Positions 7,714 through 14,858 of a stretch of DNA of 26,081 nucleotides are shown here, piece by piece (the first letter of the stretch is position 1; each line of letters starts with the position of its first letter). A model generated the notes under the pieces. It searched no databases. It was given only the letters and a program-made list of their open reading frames with translations, and was not told the origin of the DNA. Location of the stretch: positions 1-26,081 of the forward strand of contig URTF01000028.1 of NCBI GenBank assembly GCA_900550695.1, in the 5' to 3' direction. Source of the stretch: an uncultured Ruminococcus sp. Lineage in GTDB: Bacteria; Bacillota; Clostridia; Oscillospirales; Ruminococcaceae. A program made the position numbers and the translations under genes.

Positions 7714-9046
7714 GTTTACCAATAAGCTTATAAGGCTCGTTATTCCGATAACCCTCCAGCAGATAATGCTTGCGCTCGTGAGCATCACGGACGCTGTAAT
7801 GCTCGGCGTTCTCAATCAGGATTCGCTCTCTGCGGTTTCACTTGCAGGTCAGGTAACATTCGTTTTCAACCTCTTCGTCTATGCTATCGGCGCAGGCGTT
7901 TCTATCTTTGCGGCGCAGTATTGGGGCATCGACGACAAAGTTTCGGTAGAAAAGATCCTCGGTATCGGAATGAAGCTTTCGGTGATAGTTTCGCTGCCGT
8001 TCACATTTATATCGCTGTTTTTTCCGAGAGTGTTCATGCACTGCTTCGCCTCGGACGAAACGCTCATTGCCTACGGTGCGGAGTACCTGCGGTATGTTGC
8101 GCTCTCGTTCCTGCTGACGAGCATTTCACAGATATATCTGAGCGTTATGAAGAACTGCGGATTTGCCGCAAAAAGCTCAATAATCAGCTCCGCATCGGTC
8201 ATTGCGAATATCATCTTTAATGCGCTTCTCATCTTCGGACTTTGCGGATTTCCGAAAATGGGCATCGCAGGTGCGGCTGTCGCAACGGTCATTTCAAAGG
8301 TAGTTGAGCTTGTGTGGACATTGATAGTAATGTTCCGAAGCTGTGCGATAAAAATTCGCTTCAAGTATATTTTCCACAGTGATGAAACACTTCGTCACGA
8401 CTATTATAAATACACCCTCCCGATACTCGGAAACCAGCTTGCGTGGGGACTCGGCTTCACAATGTATACCGTTATCCTCGGTCACATGGGCAGCGATGCG
8501 GCGGCTGCAAATTCCATTGCAAATATCGTCAAGAACCTCGTTATCTGCGCCTGCACGGGCGTTGCGTCGGCGAGCGGTGTTATCGTCGGTGCGGAGCTTG
8601 GTCAGGGCAATCTCGACAGGGCTAAGGAGTACGGCTCAAAGCTTTGCAGAATTTCGCTTATCAGCGGCATAGCTTCGGGTGCGGTTATCCTCTGCGTTAT
8701 ACCGTTTGTCCACCTCTTCGGCAGCCTTACCGATACGGCGAGAGAATATCTGAGGGTAATGCTCGTCGTCTGCTCGTATTATGTCATAGGAAAAGCGATG
8801 AATATGACCGTGATCTCGGGTATATTCGCAGCTGGCGGAGATTCAAAATTCGGCTTTAAGTGTGACTCGATAACAATGTGGTGCGTGACCGTCCCGATAG
8901 GACTTATTGCAGCATTCGTGCTGAAGCTGCCCGTTCTCGCAGTTTATATCGTAATAAACATAGACGAGATAATCAAACTCCCTGCGGTTTATAAGCACTA
9001 CAAGAAGTACGTTTGGCTGAAAAAGCTGACAAGAGAGGGAATTTAA
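7688..9046 (+). CDS. MATE family multidrug/metabolite exporter
   Basis: A 452-aa inner membrane antiporter with about 12 hydrophobic segments, the usual size for the multidrug and toxic compound extrusion family. The N-terminal half has the typical IPITLQQIMLALVSITDAVMLG and SLAGQVTFVFN patterns, and the second half repeats the fold (LPILGNQLAWGLGF). Family members export cationic drugs or metabolites using Na+ or H+. The start at 7688 has AAGG 6 bp upstream. The next ATG (7694) is also possible. The gene overlaps the acetyltransferase end by 26 bp. Its stop codon TAA (9044-9046) is formed by the first bases of the TAATGCG repeat array, so the repeat element abuts or supplies the gene end. 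Confidence 0.93.
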   Translation: MNMARTKSEFTNKLIRLVIPITLQQIMLALVSITDAVMLGVLNQDSLSAVSLAGQVTFVFNLFVYAIGAGVSIFAAQYWGIDDKVSVEKILGIGMKLSVIVSLPFTFISLFFPRVFMHCFASDETLIAYGAEYLRYVALSFLLTSISQIYLSVMKNCGFAAKSSIISSASVIANIIFNALLIFGLCGFPKMGIAGAAVATVISKVVELVWTLIVMFRSCAIKIRFKYIFHSDETLRHDYYKYTLPILGNQLAWGLGFTMYTVILGHMGSDAAAANSIANIVKNLVICACTGVASASGVIVGAELGQGNLDRAKEYGSKLCRISLISGIASGAVILCVIPFVHLFGSLTDTAREYLRVMLVVCSYYVIGKAMNMTVISGIFAAGGDSKFGFKCDSITMWCVTVPIGLIAAFVLKLPVLAVYIVINIDEIIKLPAVYKHYKKYVWLKKLTREGI

Positions 9047-9115
9047 TGCGTAATGCGTAATTCGTAATGCGTAATTATTTTGCTCCGCAAATTTATGGCG
9101 AGAATCGATTTTTTC

Positions 9116-9141
9116 GTAGGGGCGGATTCCATATCCGCCCG
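9116..9141. repeat. GTAGGGG-type palindrome, CGGAT version
   Basis: GTA, then GGGCGGAT (9120-9127), a 5-nt loop and ATCCGCCC (9133-9140). The same sequence occurs inverted at 9352-9377, in truncated form at 306-322, and in the pyrG terminator near 23446-23456. Confidence 0.75.
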
Positions 9142-9159
9142 TTTTACCCCGATATTTCT

Positions 9160-9183
9160 GTAGGGGACGGGTCGCCCGTCCCG
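9160..9183. repeat. GTAGGGG-type palindrome, ACGGG version
   Basis: The same GTAGGGG start as its neighbour but with a different stem, GGGACGGG (9164-9171) against CCCGTCCC (9175-9182) with a 3-nt loop. The stem differs on both sides and still pairs. Confidence 0.7.
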
Positions 9184-9205
9184 CGCCGTAAGGCGTTTCA
9201 CAATA

Positions 9206-9260
9206 AAAGAACGCCCCTGTTTTCATCGGATAGACCCGTTGAAAACAGGGGCGCTTTTAT
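9206..9260 (+). terminator. Hairpin terminator downstream of MATE
   Basis: A perfect 12-bp stem, GCCCCTGTTTTC (9213-9224) and GAAAACAGGGGC (9241-9252), is followed by GCTTTTATT. It can be extended by flanking ATAAAAG/CTTTTAT with a small bulge, so it may work in both directions. Confidence 0.65.
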
Positions 9261-9450
9261 TAAGAAATTGTATGCTGAAAATTGCTGTTGCAATTCGGGA
9301 CGGAGAAACCCGTTTTCCACGAAAAATTCGTGTTATTTCGTGAATTAATAACGGGCGGATATAGAATCCGCCCCTACGAAATTTGGTGCTTTGCTGTAAA
9401 TTTACGAAATAAAAATAATTACGCATTACGCATTACGCATTAAGCATTGA

Positions 9451-9708
9451 TCAAAGGTTTTCGCTGAAAAACGCTGCCATTGCTTCTGCGGCTTTGTCCT
9501 CGTCTGCGCCGTTTATCGTAACGGTCACGGTGTCACCGTGCCTGATGCCAAGTCCCATTAGCATCATCAGTTTTGTTGCGCTGACGGATTTGCCGTCTTT
9601 TTCTATCGTTATACTGCTTGAAAATTCCTTTGCTTTCTTTGCGAGAAGTCCTGCAGGACGTGCGTGAAGTCCTATTTCGTCTTTTATCGTATAGCTGAAT
9701 GATCTCAT
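9451..9708 (-). CDS. ptsH: HPr-family phosphocarrier protein
   Basis: An 85-aa HPr-like protein, the usual length, that carries phosphate from enzyme I to PTS sugar permeases via His15 in GLHARPA, which is intact. Aligned without gaps to Bacillus subtilis HPr (as remembered), position 46, normally the Ser phosphorylated by HPr kinase, is Lys in SATKLMMLMGLGI, with Thr at 45. It may therefore lack the usual catabolite-repression switch. The start at 9708 has the SD GGGAGGA and gives the normal HPr N-terminus. The longer frame from 9819 runs through the ackA terminator and is rejected. The SD lies in the 3' arm of a strong hairpin (9710-9744). It sits just downstream of ackA on the same strand but behind its terminator. 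No enzyme I or HPr kinase is in the window. Confidence 0.92.
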   Translation of the reverse strand: MRSFSYTIKDEIGLHARPAGLLAKKAKEFSSSITIEKDGKSVSATKLMMLMGLGIRHGDTVTVTINGADEDKAAEAMAAFFSENL

Positions 9709-9709
9709 T

Positions 9710-9744
9710 GTTATCCTCCCGATATGCTTTTTCGGTAGGATAAC
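9710..9744 (-). promoter_or_regulatory. Hairpin covering the HPr ribosome binding site
   Basis: On the minus strand GTTATCCT (9744-9737) pairs perfectly with AGGATAAC (9717-9710). Inside, CCGA (9735-9732) pairs with TCGG (9722-9719) across one mismatch, leaving a loop of about 9 nt. The SD GGGAGGA is in the 3' arm, one base from the ATG. Folding would hide the ribosome binding site. Confidence 0.7.
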
Positions 9745-9765
9745 CGTTTTCTTCAATAATATACG

Positions 9766-9805
9766 AAAAACGGCTGCTGCGGAAAAACACCGCAGCAGCC
9801 GTTTT
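9766..9805 (-). terminator. Intrinsic terminator of ackA
   Basis: A perfect 16-bp stem, AAAACGGCTGCTGCGG and CCGCAGCAGCCGTTTT, with a 7-nt loop is followed on the minus strand by a T-run. It lies 17 bp after the ackA stop. The matching A-run on the other side would let it work in both directions. Confidence 0.9.
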
Positions 9806-9822
9806 ATATGTTTATGCAAAAA

Positions 9823-11019
9823 TTACTTTATCATTGCGAGAGTATCTCTTGCGATGAGGAGTTCCTCGTTTGTAGGAACGATCCAGACCTCGACCTTGGA
9901 ATCGGGTGTGGAGATCTTGATGAGTTCGCCTCTTGTGGACTTGTTCTTTTCGGTATCGATCTTAATGCCGAAGAATTCCATATCCTTGCAAACGCCCTCA
10001 CGGACTTCCCAAGCGTTTTCGCCGATGCCGCCTGTGAAGAGTACAGCGTCAAGTCCGTTCATAGCTGCTGCGTAAGAGCCGATGTACTTCTTGATCTGGT
10101 ACTGGAGCATCTCGGAGGCGAGGATAGCTCTCTTGTCGCCCTTTTCTGCGGCTGCTGTGATGTCACGGTTATCGCTGGAGATTCCCGAAATGCCGAGGAA
10201 TCCGGACTTCTTGTTCATATATTCGCTCATTTCGGCAGCGGAGAAGCCGTGCTTTTCCTGAATGTATGTAACAGCGGAGGGGTCAACTGCGCCCGTTCTT
10301 GTTCCCATAAGAACGCCGTCGAGAGGAGTGAAGCCCATAGATGTATCAACGGACTTGCCGCCGTTGACAGCTGTGACGGAAGAACCATTTCCGAGGTGGC
10401 AGGAAACGATCTTGAGATCCTTTATATCCTTGCCCATAGCGTCTGCGAGAGCGTGGGAAACGAAGCGGTGAGATGTGCCGTGGAAGCCGTATTTTCTGAC
10501 GTGGTAGTTCTCATAATCCTCGTAAGGAAGACCGAACATAAATGCCTTTTCGGGCATTGTCTGGTGGAAAGCCGTATCGAAAACTGCGACCATAGGAACG
10601 CCCTCGGGGAGAACCTTCTTGCAGGCATGGAGTGCAAGTGCATGAGCATGGTTATGTACGGGAGCAAGCTCCTTCATTTCATCTATCTTGTCGATAACTT
10701 CGTCGGTAACGAGAGTTGTCTTGTCGAAAACCTCTGCGCCCTGAACGATCCTGTGACCTACAGCGGAAATTTCGCTCATTGACTTGATAACGGAAGCTTC
10801 ACCCGTTGTAAGAACCTCGACAAGCTTTGCGAAAGCCTCGGTGTGGGTCGGGAAAGAACATTCGGTTTCGATTTTTCTGCCGTCGAATGTCTTGTGGGAG
10901 ATATGACCGTCGATGCCGATACGGTCGCAGTTGCCCTTTGCGATAACGCTCTCATCGTCCATATTGAGCAGCTGATATTTCAGTGATGAGCTGCCTGCGT
11001 TTACAACCAGAATTAACAT
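9823..11019 (-). CDS. ackA: Acetate kinase
   Basis: A 398-aa cytoplasmic enzyme that converts acetyl phosphate and ADP to acetate and ATP, the energy-yielding last step of acetate fermentation (reversible). The N-terminus MLILVVNAGSSSLKYQL is the classic ackA signature. Others are VGHRIVQGAE, VFDTAFHQTMP, YGFHGTSH, HLGNGSSV, GTRTGAVDP and FTGGIGENA. The length matches the family. The start at 11019 has AAAGGA 9 bp upstream. The upstream in-frame ATG at 11037 is rejected because it would precede that SD and add residues not found in the family. No pta gene is adjacent. It is divergent from tmcAL, whose enzyme uses acetate, and ends at a very strong terminator before the HPr gene. Confidence 0.98.
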   Translation of the reverse strand: MLILVVNAGSSSLKYQLLNMDDESVIAKGNCDRIGIDGHISHKTFDGRKIETECSFPTHTEAFAKLVEVLTTGEASVIKSMSEISAVGHRIVQGAEVFDKTTLVTDEVIDKIDEMKELAPVHNHAHALALHACKKVLPEGVPMVAVFDTAFHQTMPEKAFMFGLPYEDYENYHVRKYGFHGTSHRFVSHALADAMGKDIKDLKIVSCHLGNGSSVTAVNGGKSVDTSMGFTPLDGVLMGTRTGAVDPSAVTYIQEKHGFSAAEMSEYMNKKSGFLGISGISSDNRDITAAAEKGDKRAILASEMLQYQIKKYIGSYAAAMNGLDAVLFTGGIGENAWEVREGVCKDMEFFGIKIDTEKNKSTRGELIKISTPDSKVEVWIVPTNEELLIARDTLAMIK

Positions 11020-11089
11020 AAAAAACATTCCTTTCATATAGTCAAGCGGAGGGAAGACTGTACTTTTCTTCCAAATATTAAAAAAACAC

Positions 11090-11118
11090 TTGACAAAACT
11101 ACATTAATCTTATATTAT
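11090..11118 (+). promoter_or_regulatory. Sigma-A promoter of tmcAL
   Basis: A perfect TTGACA at 11090-11095 and TATTAT at 11113-11118 with a 17-bp spacer. Transcription should start near 11125, giving a leader of about 100 nt. Confidence 0.8.
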
Positions 11119-11140
11119 TACTTTATACGGCAAAAATCAA
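11112..11140 (-). promoter_or_regulatory. Possible ackA promoter overlapping the tmcAL promoter
   Basis: On the minus strand TTGATT (11140-11135) and TAATAT (11117-11112) are separated by 17 bp. The -10 overlaps the tmcAL -10 on the other strand. Both hexamers are imperfect, so this is tentative. Confidence 0.4.
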
Positions 11141-11206
11141 GGGAAATAAAATATCTTTAGATTTTTGTAATTATTTATCCATAATTGCACTTTTACAAAT
11201 ATGGAT
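11131..11206 (+). promoter_or_regulatory. Two inverted repeats in the tmcAL leader
   Basis: CAAAAATC (11131-11138) with GATTTTTG (11160-11167), and ATCCATA (11177-11183) with TATGGAT (11200-11206), are perfect arms. The second ends a few bases before the SD GGAGGA. They match no riboswitch I recognise. Confidence 0.4.
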
Positions 11207-11226
11207 GCATTTGGAGGACATGATCA

Positions 11227-12492
11227 ATGAAAACATACGGTATTATCTGCGAATACAATCCATTCCACAACGGACATATCTATCAGATAGAGGAAACAAG
11301 AAAACATGGCGCCGACCATATTGTCTGCATCATGAGCGGTAACTACGTTCAGCGCGGCGACGTTGCTATGGTGGACAAGTTCAAGAGAGCGCAGGTCGCT
11401 GTAAACCACGGTGCAGACCTCGTTATCGAGATGCCTGTTGCATACTCTCTTGCAAGTGCAGAATACTTTGCCCGTGCAGGTGTGATGATGCTCGCTGCTC
11501 TCGGCTGTGTTGACGGAATTTCTTTCGGCAGCGAATGCGGAGATATCGAACTCCTCAAGAACGCTGCAATGGCAACATTCACTGCAGGAACACCCGAAAA
11601 ATTGAAGCCTTATCTCGAAAAGGGAATGAACTATCCCGAGGCTCTCCAGCAGAGCATATCGAACGACCACGGCCCTATCATCGGCGGTGTATTCGAGTCA
11701 CCGAACAACACTCTTGCCGTTGAATATCTCCGTGCAATGAAGGTACTCGGCGTTGATTTTGACGCATTTACGGTAAAGCGCACAGGTGCAGGTCACGACA
11801 GCGATGAAACTGCCGACGGATTTGCAAGCGGTTCAAAGCTCCGTGAAATGATCGAAAACGGCGAGGATATCAGCGCATATGTTCCGGAGGATATGGCAAA
11901 GGCTGTTGCAGAGTATGATGAGGCGGATCACCTTGCTTATTTTGACAACCTTGAAAGAGAACTCCTTTACGTTTTAAGAACGATCACACCTAACTTTGTC
12001 AAGGAAGTTCCTGATATTGCGCAGGGCGTTGAGAACCGTATCGCACAGATGGGCAAGGCTGCAAATTCCGTTGACGACTTCCTCAAAATGGTCGATACAA
12101 AGCGCTATACACAGGCTAAATTCCGCCGTGCTCTTCTTAATATGTTCCTCGGCATAAAGAAGAACGACCTCCTCGTTCCTCCGACCTACGGACGTATCCT
12201 TGCGTTCAACGAAAAGGGCGCAGAGATCATCAAGGCTGCTTCCGAAAATGCAGAGGCTGCAAACGAGCGCATCAAGGCAGCACAGGAGAACCCCGAGCTT
12301 GCCAATCCTATGGATAAATTCCTCATTCCTTTCTCAAGCTCCCTTAAGGATATCCTTGACAAGTTCAAGGTTCCTCAGCTCGTTCGTCAGGCAGAGATCA
12401 CCTGCCGCAGCACAGACCTTTATATGCTCGCGTCGAGAAACGTTCGTCCGTGCGCAGCTGACTTCACGACCAAGATCGAGATACAGAAATAA
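11227..12492 (+). CDS. tmcAL: tRNA(Met) cytidine acetate ligase
   Basis: A 421-aa nucleotidyltransferase-fold protein of the TmcAL (formerly YlbM) family. The characterised enzyme uses acetate and ATP, through acetyl-adenylate, to make N4-acetylcytidine at the wobble position of elongator tRNA-Met. The N-terminus MKTYGIICEYNPFHNGH contains the HxGH-type ATP-binding motif (HNGH, 14-17), followed by MSGNYVQRGD and VIEMPVAYSLASAEYFA. The middle part carries the DSDETADGFASGSKLR region typical of the family. The length fits. The SD GGAGGA lies about 9 bp before the ATG at 11227. It is transcribed divergently from ackA and has its own promoter (11090-11118). Function is assigned by family. The older annotation is simply nucleotidyltransferase. 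Confidence 0.93.
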   Translation: MKTYGIICEYNPFHNGHIYQIEETRKHGADHIVCIMSGNYVQRGDVAMVDKFKRAQVAVNHGADLVIEMPVAYSLASAEYFARAGVMMLAALGCVDGISFGSECGDIELLKNAAMATFTAGTPEKLKPYLEKGMNYPEALQQSISNDHGPIIGGVFESPNNTLAVEYLRAMKVLGVDFDAFTVKRTGAGHDSDETADGFASGSKLREMIENGEDISAYVPEDMAKAVAEYDEADHLAYFDNLERELLYVLRTITPNFVKEVPDIAQGVENRIAQMGKAANSVDDFLKMVDTKRYTQAKFRRALLNMFLGIKKNDLLVPPTYGRILAFNEKGAEIIKAASENAEAANERIKAAQENPELANPMDKFLIPFSSSLKDILDKFKVPQLVRQAEITCRSTDLYMLASRNVRPCAADFTTKIEIQK

Positions 12493-12593
12493 AGCTGTAA
12501 CCTTTGACGCTTTTTCCGACAATTTGGCAACAAACTTTGAACAAAATATGCCAAAGTGTAATTAAATTGTAATATTTTTTGTCAAAAAAGCTA

Positions 12594-12622
12594 TTGCAAT
12601 TAAGGAACTAATATGCTATAAT
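12594..12622 (+). promoter_or_regulatory. Strong extended -10 promoter of the surface protein gene
   Basis: TTGCAA (12594-12599), 17-bp spacer, then TGC directly before a perfect TATAAT (12617-12622). Transcription should start near 12629, giving a leader of about 72 nt. Confidence 0.85.
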
Positions 12623-12635
12623 GAACTTGTGAACA

Positions 12636-12659
12636 GTTATAGACAATATGTGCTGTAAC
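12636..12659 (+). promoter_or_regulatory. Small 5' stem-loop in the surface protein leader
   Basis: GTTATAG (12636-12642) can pair with CTGTAAC (12653-12659) with one G-U pair and a 10-nt loop. It lies close to the predicted 5' end, a place where stem-loops often stabilise messages. This role is inferred. Confidence 0.35.
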
Positions 12660-12700
12660 TTTGATTAAGGTAAATTTTATTTTGAAAAGGAGATATTAAT

Positions 12701-14740
12701 ATGAGCAAAACTTATTTTAGCAGATGCGCTGCAGTAGGTATTGCAGGTCTTACAGCAATGTCCTCTATTGCTATCGTTGCAGCAGCAGCTACTCAGCAGG
12801 GTTCCGTTTATGAGCTTAAGTATAATAAGCTTGGCAAGATCGGTATGATCAATACTGCAGGCTACGCTACAGGCACAAATGATTACTGCTACGGCGACCA
12901 GACAGAAATGGATAAGGGCTTTGTTGTAAAGCTCGATAGATTACTCGCTGTTGAAACAACATATAATGGCAAAAAGGTTGAAGACGGCAAGGTAGTAGCT
13001 GATAAGGATAAGGCAATTTCAGCTGATTCACTTTGGGGAGCAATTGATTTTGAAAACCTTATCAAATATGCAGAAGGCGGCGCATGGACATACAAGGAGT
13101 TCACCACAGACTACGCTGCTGAACCTGCAAAGCTTGCTGAACTCTATAATGAGAGAACAGAAGCAGCAACAACCGATCCTATCAGCTTTATCTTCAAGAG
13201 CGAGGCTGAAAAGAATTCCGCAAAATCCGCAATGTCCAACAAGATCAAGACAAGCTACAACACTCTTGCAGCAAAGGCTGTTAAGCAGTTCAATGAAGAT
13301 ATCGACACTGCAAAGAAAGCTGCTCTTGATGCTATCGAAGTTAAGTACAACAGCTTGGTCGATGACGCTAACGCTCAATCTGACGCAAAGGAAAAGGCAG
13401 CTGCAAAGGAAGATGCTTCCGCATGGCGCACAGCTGCTAAGAAGGCTATCAACGATTCCGCTACAAAGATCAAGAACGAATTCAAAACCACATTCACATC
13501 ATCCAACTTCAGAGTTGATACTGACGCTTTCGATGAAACAACATATGCTGTTGAATTCGGTACTTCTTTCGCAGGCGTTACAGTAAGCGCAACATTTGAC
13601 GGCGGCAAGGAACTTAACGGTGCAAAGTACTACGCTGTTTCTTCAAAGTATGTCAGCGATAGCTCCTATGCTTTCACAGGTGAGATCCAGCTCAAGGCTG
13701 ATTATATTGCAGGCAACGTAAACGGTCTTCTCATCAACGGCAATGACTGGCTCAACTATGAGATCATCAACTACAACTCCAACAGCGGCGGTAACACAAA
13801 CCCAAGCGGCGGCACAACCAATAAGGACAAGGATAAGGATAAGGATACAACAACAACCAACACAACTTGGTATCCTGATTCCGAATCTTACAGAAAGCCA
13901 AGCGAAGTTTCCTACCAGGGCAAGAACGGCAGCTGGTACACCTCTTCCTCTGCTGCAACTATCTACGGCGGCGGCTACACAGGCACTTCCAAGAGCTCTA
14001 ACTACACTGAAATAAACAACAAGGCTAACGGAGCTGCTATCTACTTCGATTCCAAGACAGGTACATACTCCACATCGTCTTCTTCTTACTCCTACATTGT
14101 TAAGGAAGCATCCAGCACAGCTAATGATCCTTACTATGATTACTTCTTCAACTATAACGGTTATAACAAGAACAACAATACTACTTCCGTTCCTGCAGGT
14201 TCACCTGCTATCAGCGGTGCTTCCAAGTATGCAGGCTGGACAAATATCTCTTCCTACCTCACAGCAAGAGGCAAGTCCGGTGCTACATACACTATCAACA
14301 TGAACGATGCTACAACAGTTCCTGCTGCTGTTCTCGCAACTGCAAAGTCCAAGAACATTACTCTTGTATTTGCTAACGACAATGGCTCCAAGGTAACAGT
14401 TAAGCCGGGCAAGATCGATACTTCTTCCGACCTCAATGTTGCTGTAACATACAACGTTAAGGACATTAAGTCTTCTCTTGTTAAGAAGGCTAAGAAGGTA
14501 AATAGCGGTACAGTAAGCACTGCACAGATCAGAGTTGGCGATGACGGCTCTATCGGCGGCACAGAAACTGTTACAGTTAAGTTCTCCAAGAAGAGATCCG
14601 GCTGCACAGTTAAGGCTTACCGTCTTACAGGTTCCGGTTCTCTTAAGAAAGAGGCTACAGGTACAGTTGCATCAACAGGCCGTGTTAACCTCAACCTTAC
14701 AAAGGGCGGTTCTTACCTCCTCGTTGTAATTGATGACTGA
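12701..14740 (+). CDS. Large secreted Ser/Thr/Tyr/Gly-rich surface protein
   Basis: A 679-aa exported protein of unknown function. A signal peptide is clear (basic MSKTYFSR, hydrophobic AVGIAGLTAMSSIAIVAAAA, probable cleavage near residue 30). Residues about 30-160 look globular. About 165-262 is Ala/Lys/Glu-rich helix, probably coiled coil. About 270-355 looks beta-rich. A hinge of Gly/Asn, (KD)n and Thr residues spans 358-390. About 400-500 is rich in Tyr, Ser and Gly. The C-terminal part (about 505-679) resembles a beta-sandwich domain I associate with Ruminococcus and Clostridia surface proteins (GWTNISSYL start, YLLVVIDD end). No LPXTG, dockerin or S-layer homology motif was seen. A consensus promoter, strong AAGGAGA SD, narrow codon use (GCT/GCA, AAG, AAC, TCC) and its own terminator indicate high expression. 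Confidence 0.85.
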   Translation: MSKTYFSRCAAVGIAGLTAMSSIAIVAAAATQQGSVYELKYNKLGKIGMINTAGYATGTNDYCYGDQTEMDKGFVVKLDRLLAVETTYNGKKVEDGKVVADKDKAISADSLWGAIDFENLIKYAEGGAWTYKEFTTDYAAEPAKLAELYNERTEAATTDPISFIFKSEAEKNSAKSAMSNKIKTSYNTLAAKAVKQFNEDIDTAKKAALDAIEVKYNSLVDDANAQSDAKEKAAAKEDASAWRTAAKKAINDSATKIKNEFKTTFTSSNFRVDTDAFDETTYAVEFGTSFAGVTVSATFDGGKELNGAKYYAVSSKYVSDSSYAFTGEIQLKADYIAGNVNGLLINGNDWLNYEIINYNSNSGGNTNPSGGTTNKDKDKDKDTTTTNTTWYPDSESYRKPSEVSYQGKNGSWYTSSSAATIYGGGYTGTSKSSNYTEINNKANGAAIYFDSKTGTYSTSSSSYSYIVKEASSTANDPYYDYFFNYNGYNKNNNTTSVPAGSPAISGASKYAGWTNISSYLTARGKSGATYTINMNDATTVPAAVLATAKSKNITLVFANDNGSKVTVKPGKIDTSSDLNVAVTYNVKDIKSSLVKKAKKVNSGTVSTAQIRVGDDGSIGGTETVTVKFSKKRSGCTVKAYRLTGSGSLKKEATGTVASTGRVNLNLTKGGSYLLVVIDD

Positions 14741-14764
14741 TTGAAGTTTGATAACTAAAAATTA

Positions 14765-14795
14765 TGCTCCGCAGGGAAACCTGCGGAGCATTTTT
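14765..14795 (+). terminator. Intrinsic terminator of the surface protein gene
   Basis: A perfect 11-bp stem, TGCTCCGCAGG and CCTGCGGAGCA, is closed by a GAAA tetraloop and followed by TTTTT. Confidence 0.93.
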
Positions 14796-14803
14796 GTATA
14801 TTG

Positions 14804-14839
14804 AAAAAATCAGCTGCCCGAAAAAGATATGGGCAGCTG
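14804..14839 (-). terminator. Intrinsic terminator of nspC
   Basis: CAGCTGCCC (14811-14819) pairs with GGGCAGCTG (14831-14839). On the minus strand the stem is followed by ATTTTTTC. It lies 20 bp after the nspC stop. Confidence 0.88.
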
Positions 14840-14858
14840 TGTTTGTATTATGGAATGA

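Larger units (their letters stand above)
9044..9448. repeat. Palindromic repeat element bounded by inverted TAATGCG heptamer arrays
   Basis: The non-coding stretch between the MATE and HPr stop codons is one composite element. The left edge holds TAATGCG, TAATGCG, TAATTCG, TAATGCG, TAATTAT (9044-9078). The right edge holds three inverted copies (9422-9442) plus a degenerate one to 9448. Inside each edge is a GTAGGGGCGGAT palindrome (9116-9141 and, inverted, 9352-9377). The arms of about 100 bp are therefore inverted relative to each other. A second GTAGGGG-type palindrome (9160-9183) and a terminator hairpin (9213-9252) lie inside. No coding frame is convincing. It resembles a MITE-like or nested repeat island without a transposase. 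Confidence 0.8.

Noticed and set aside
9067..9426. Open frames inside the repeat element on both strands
   Set aside because: They are built from palindromic repeats (Arg/Gly/Pro-rich products) and lack SD sites and homology.
9709..9819. N-terminal extension of the HPr frame
   Set aside because: It would translate through the ackA terminator and the leader hairpin. Normal HPr length is reached from 9708.
9808..10782. Long plus-strand open frame of 324 codons opposite ackA
   Set aside because: It lies wholly within the antisense of ackA, has no family resemblance or SD, and is a by-product of ackA codon bias.
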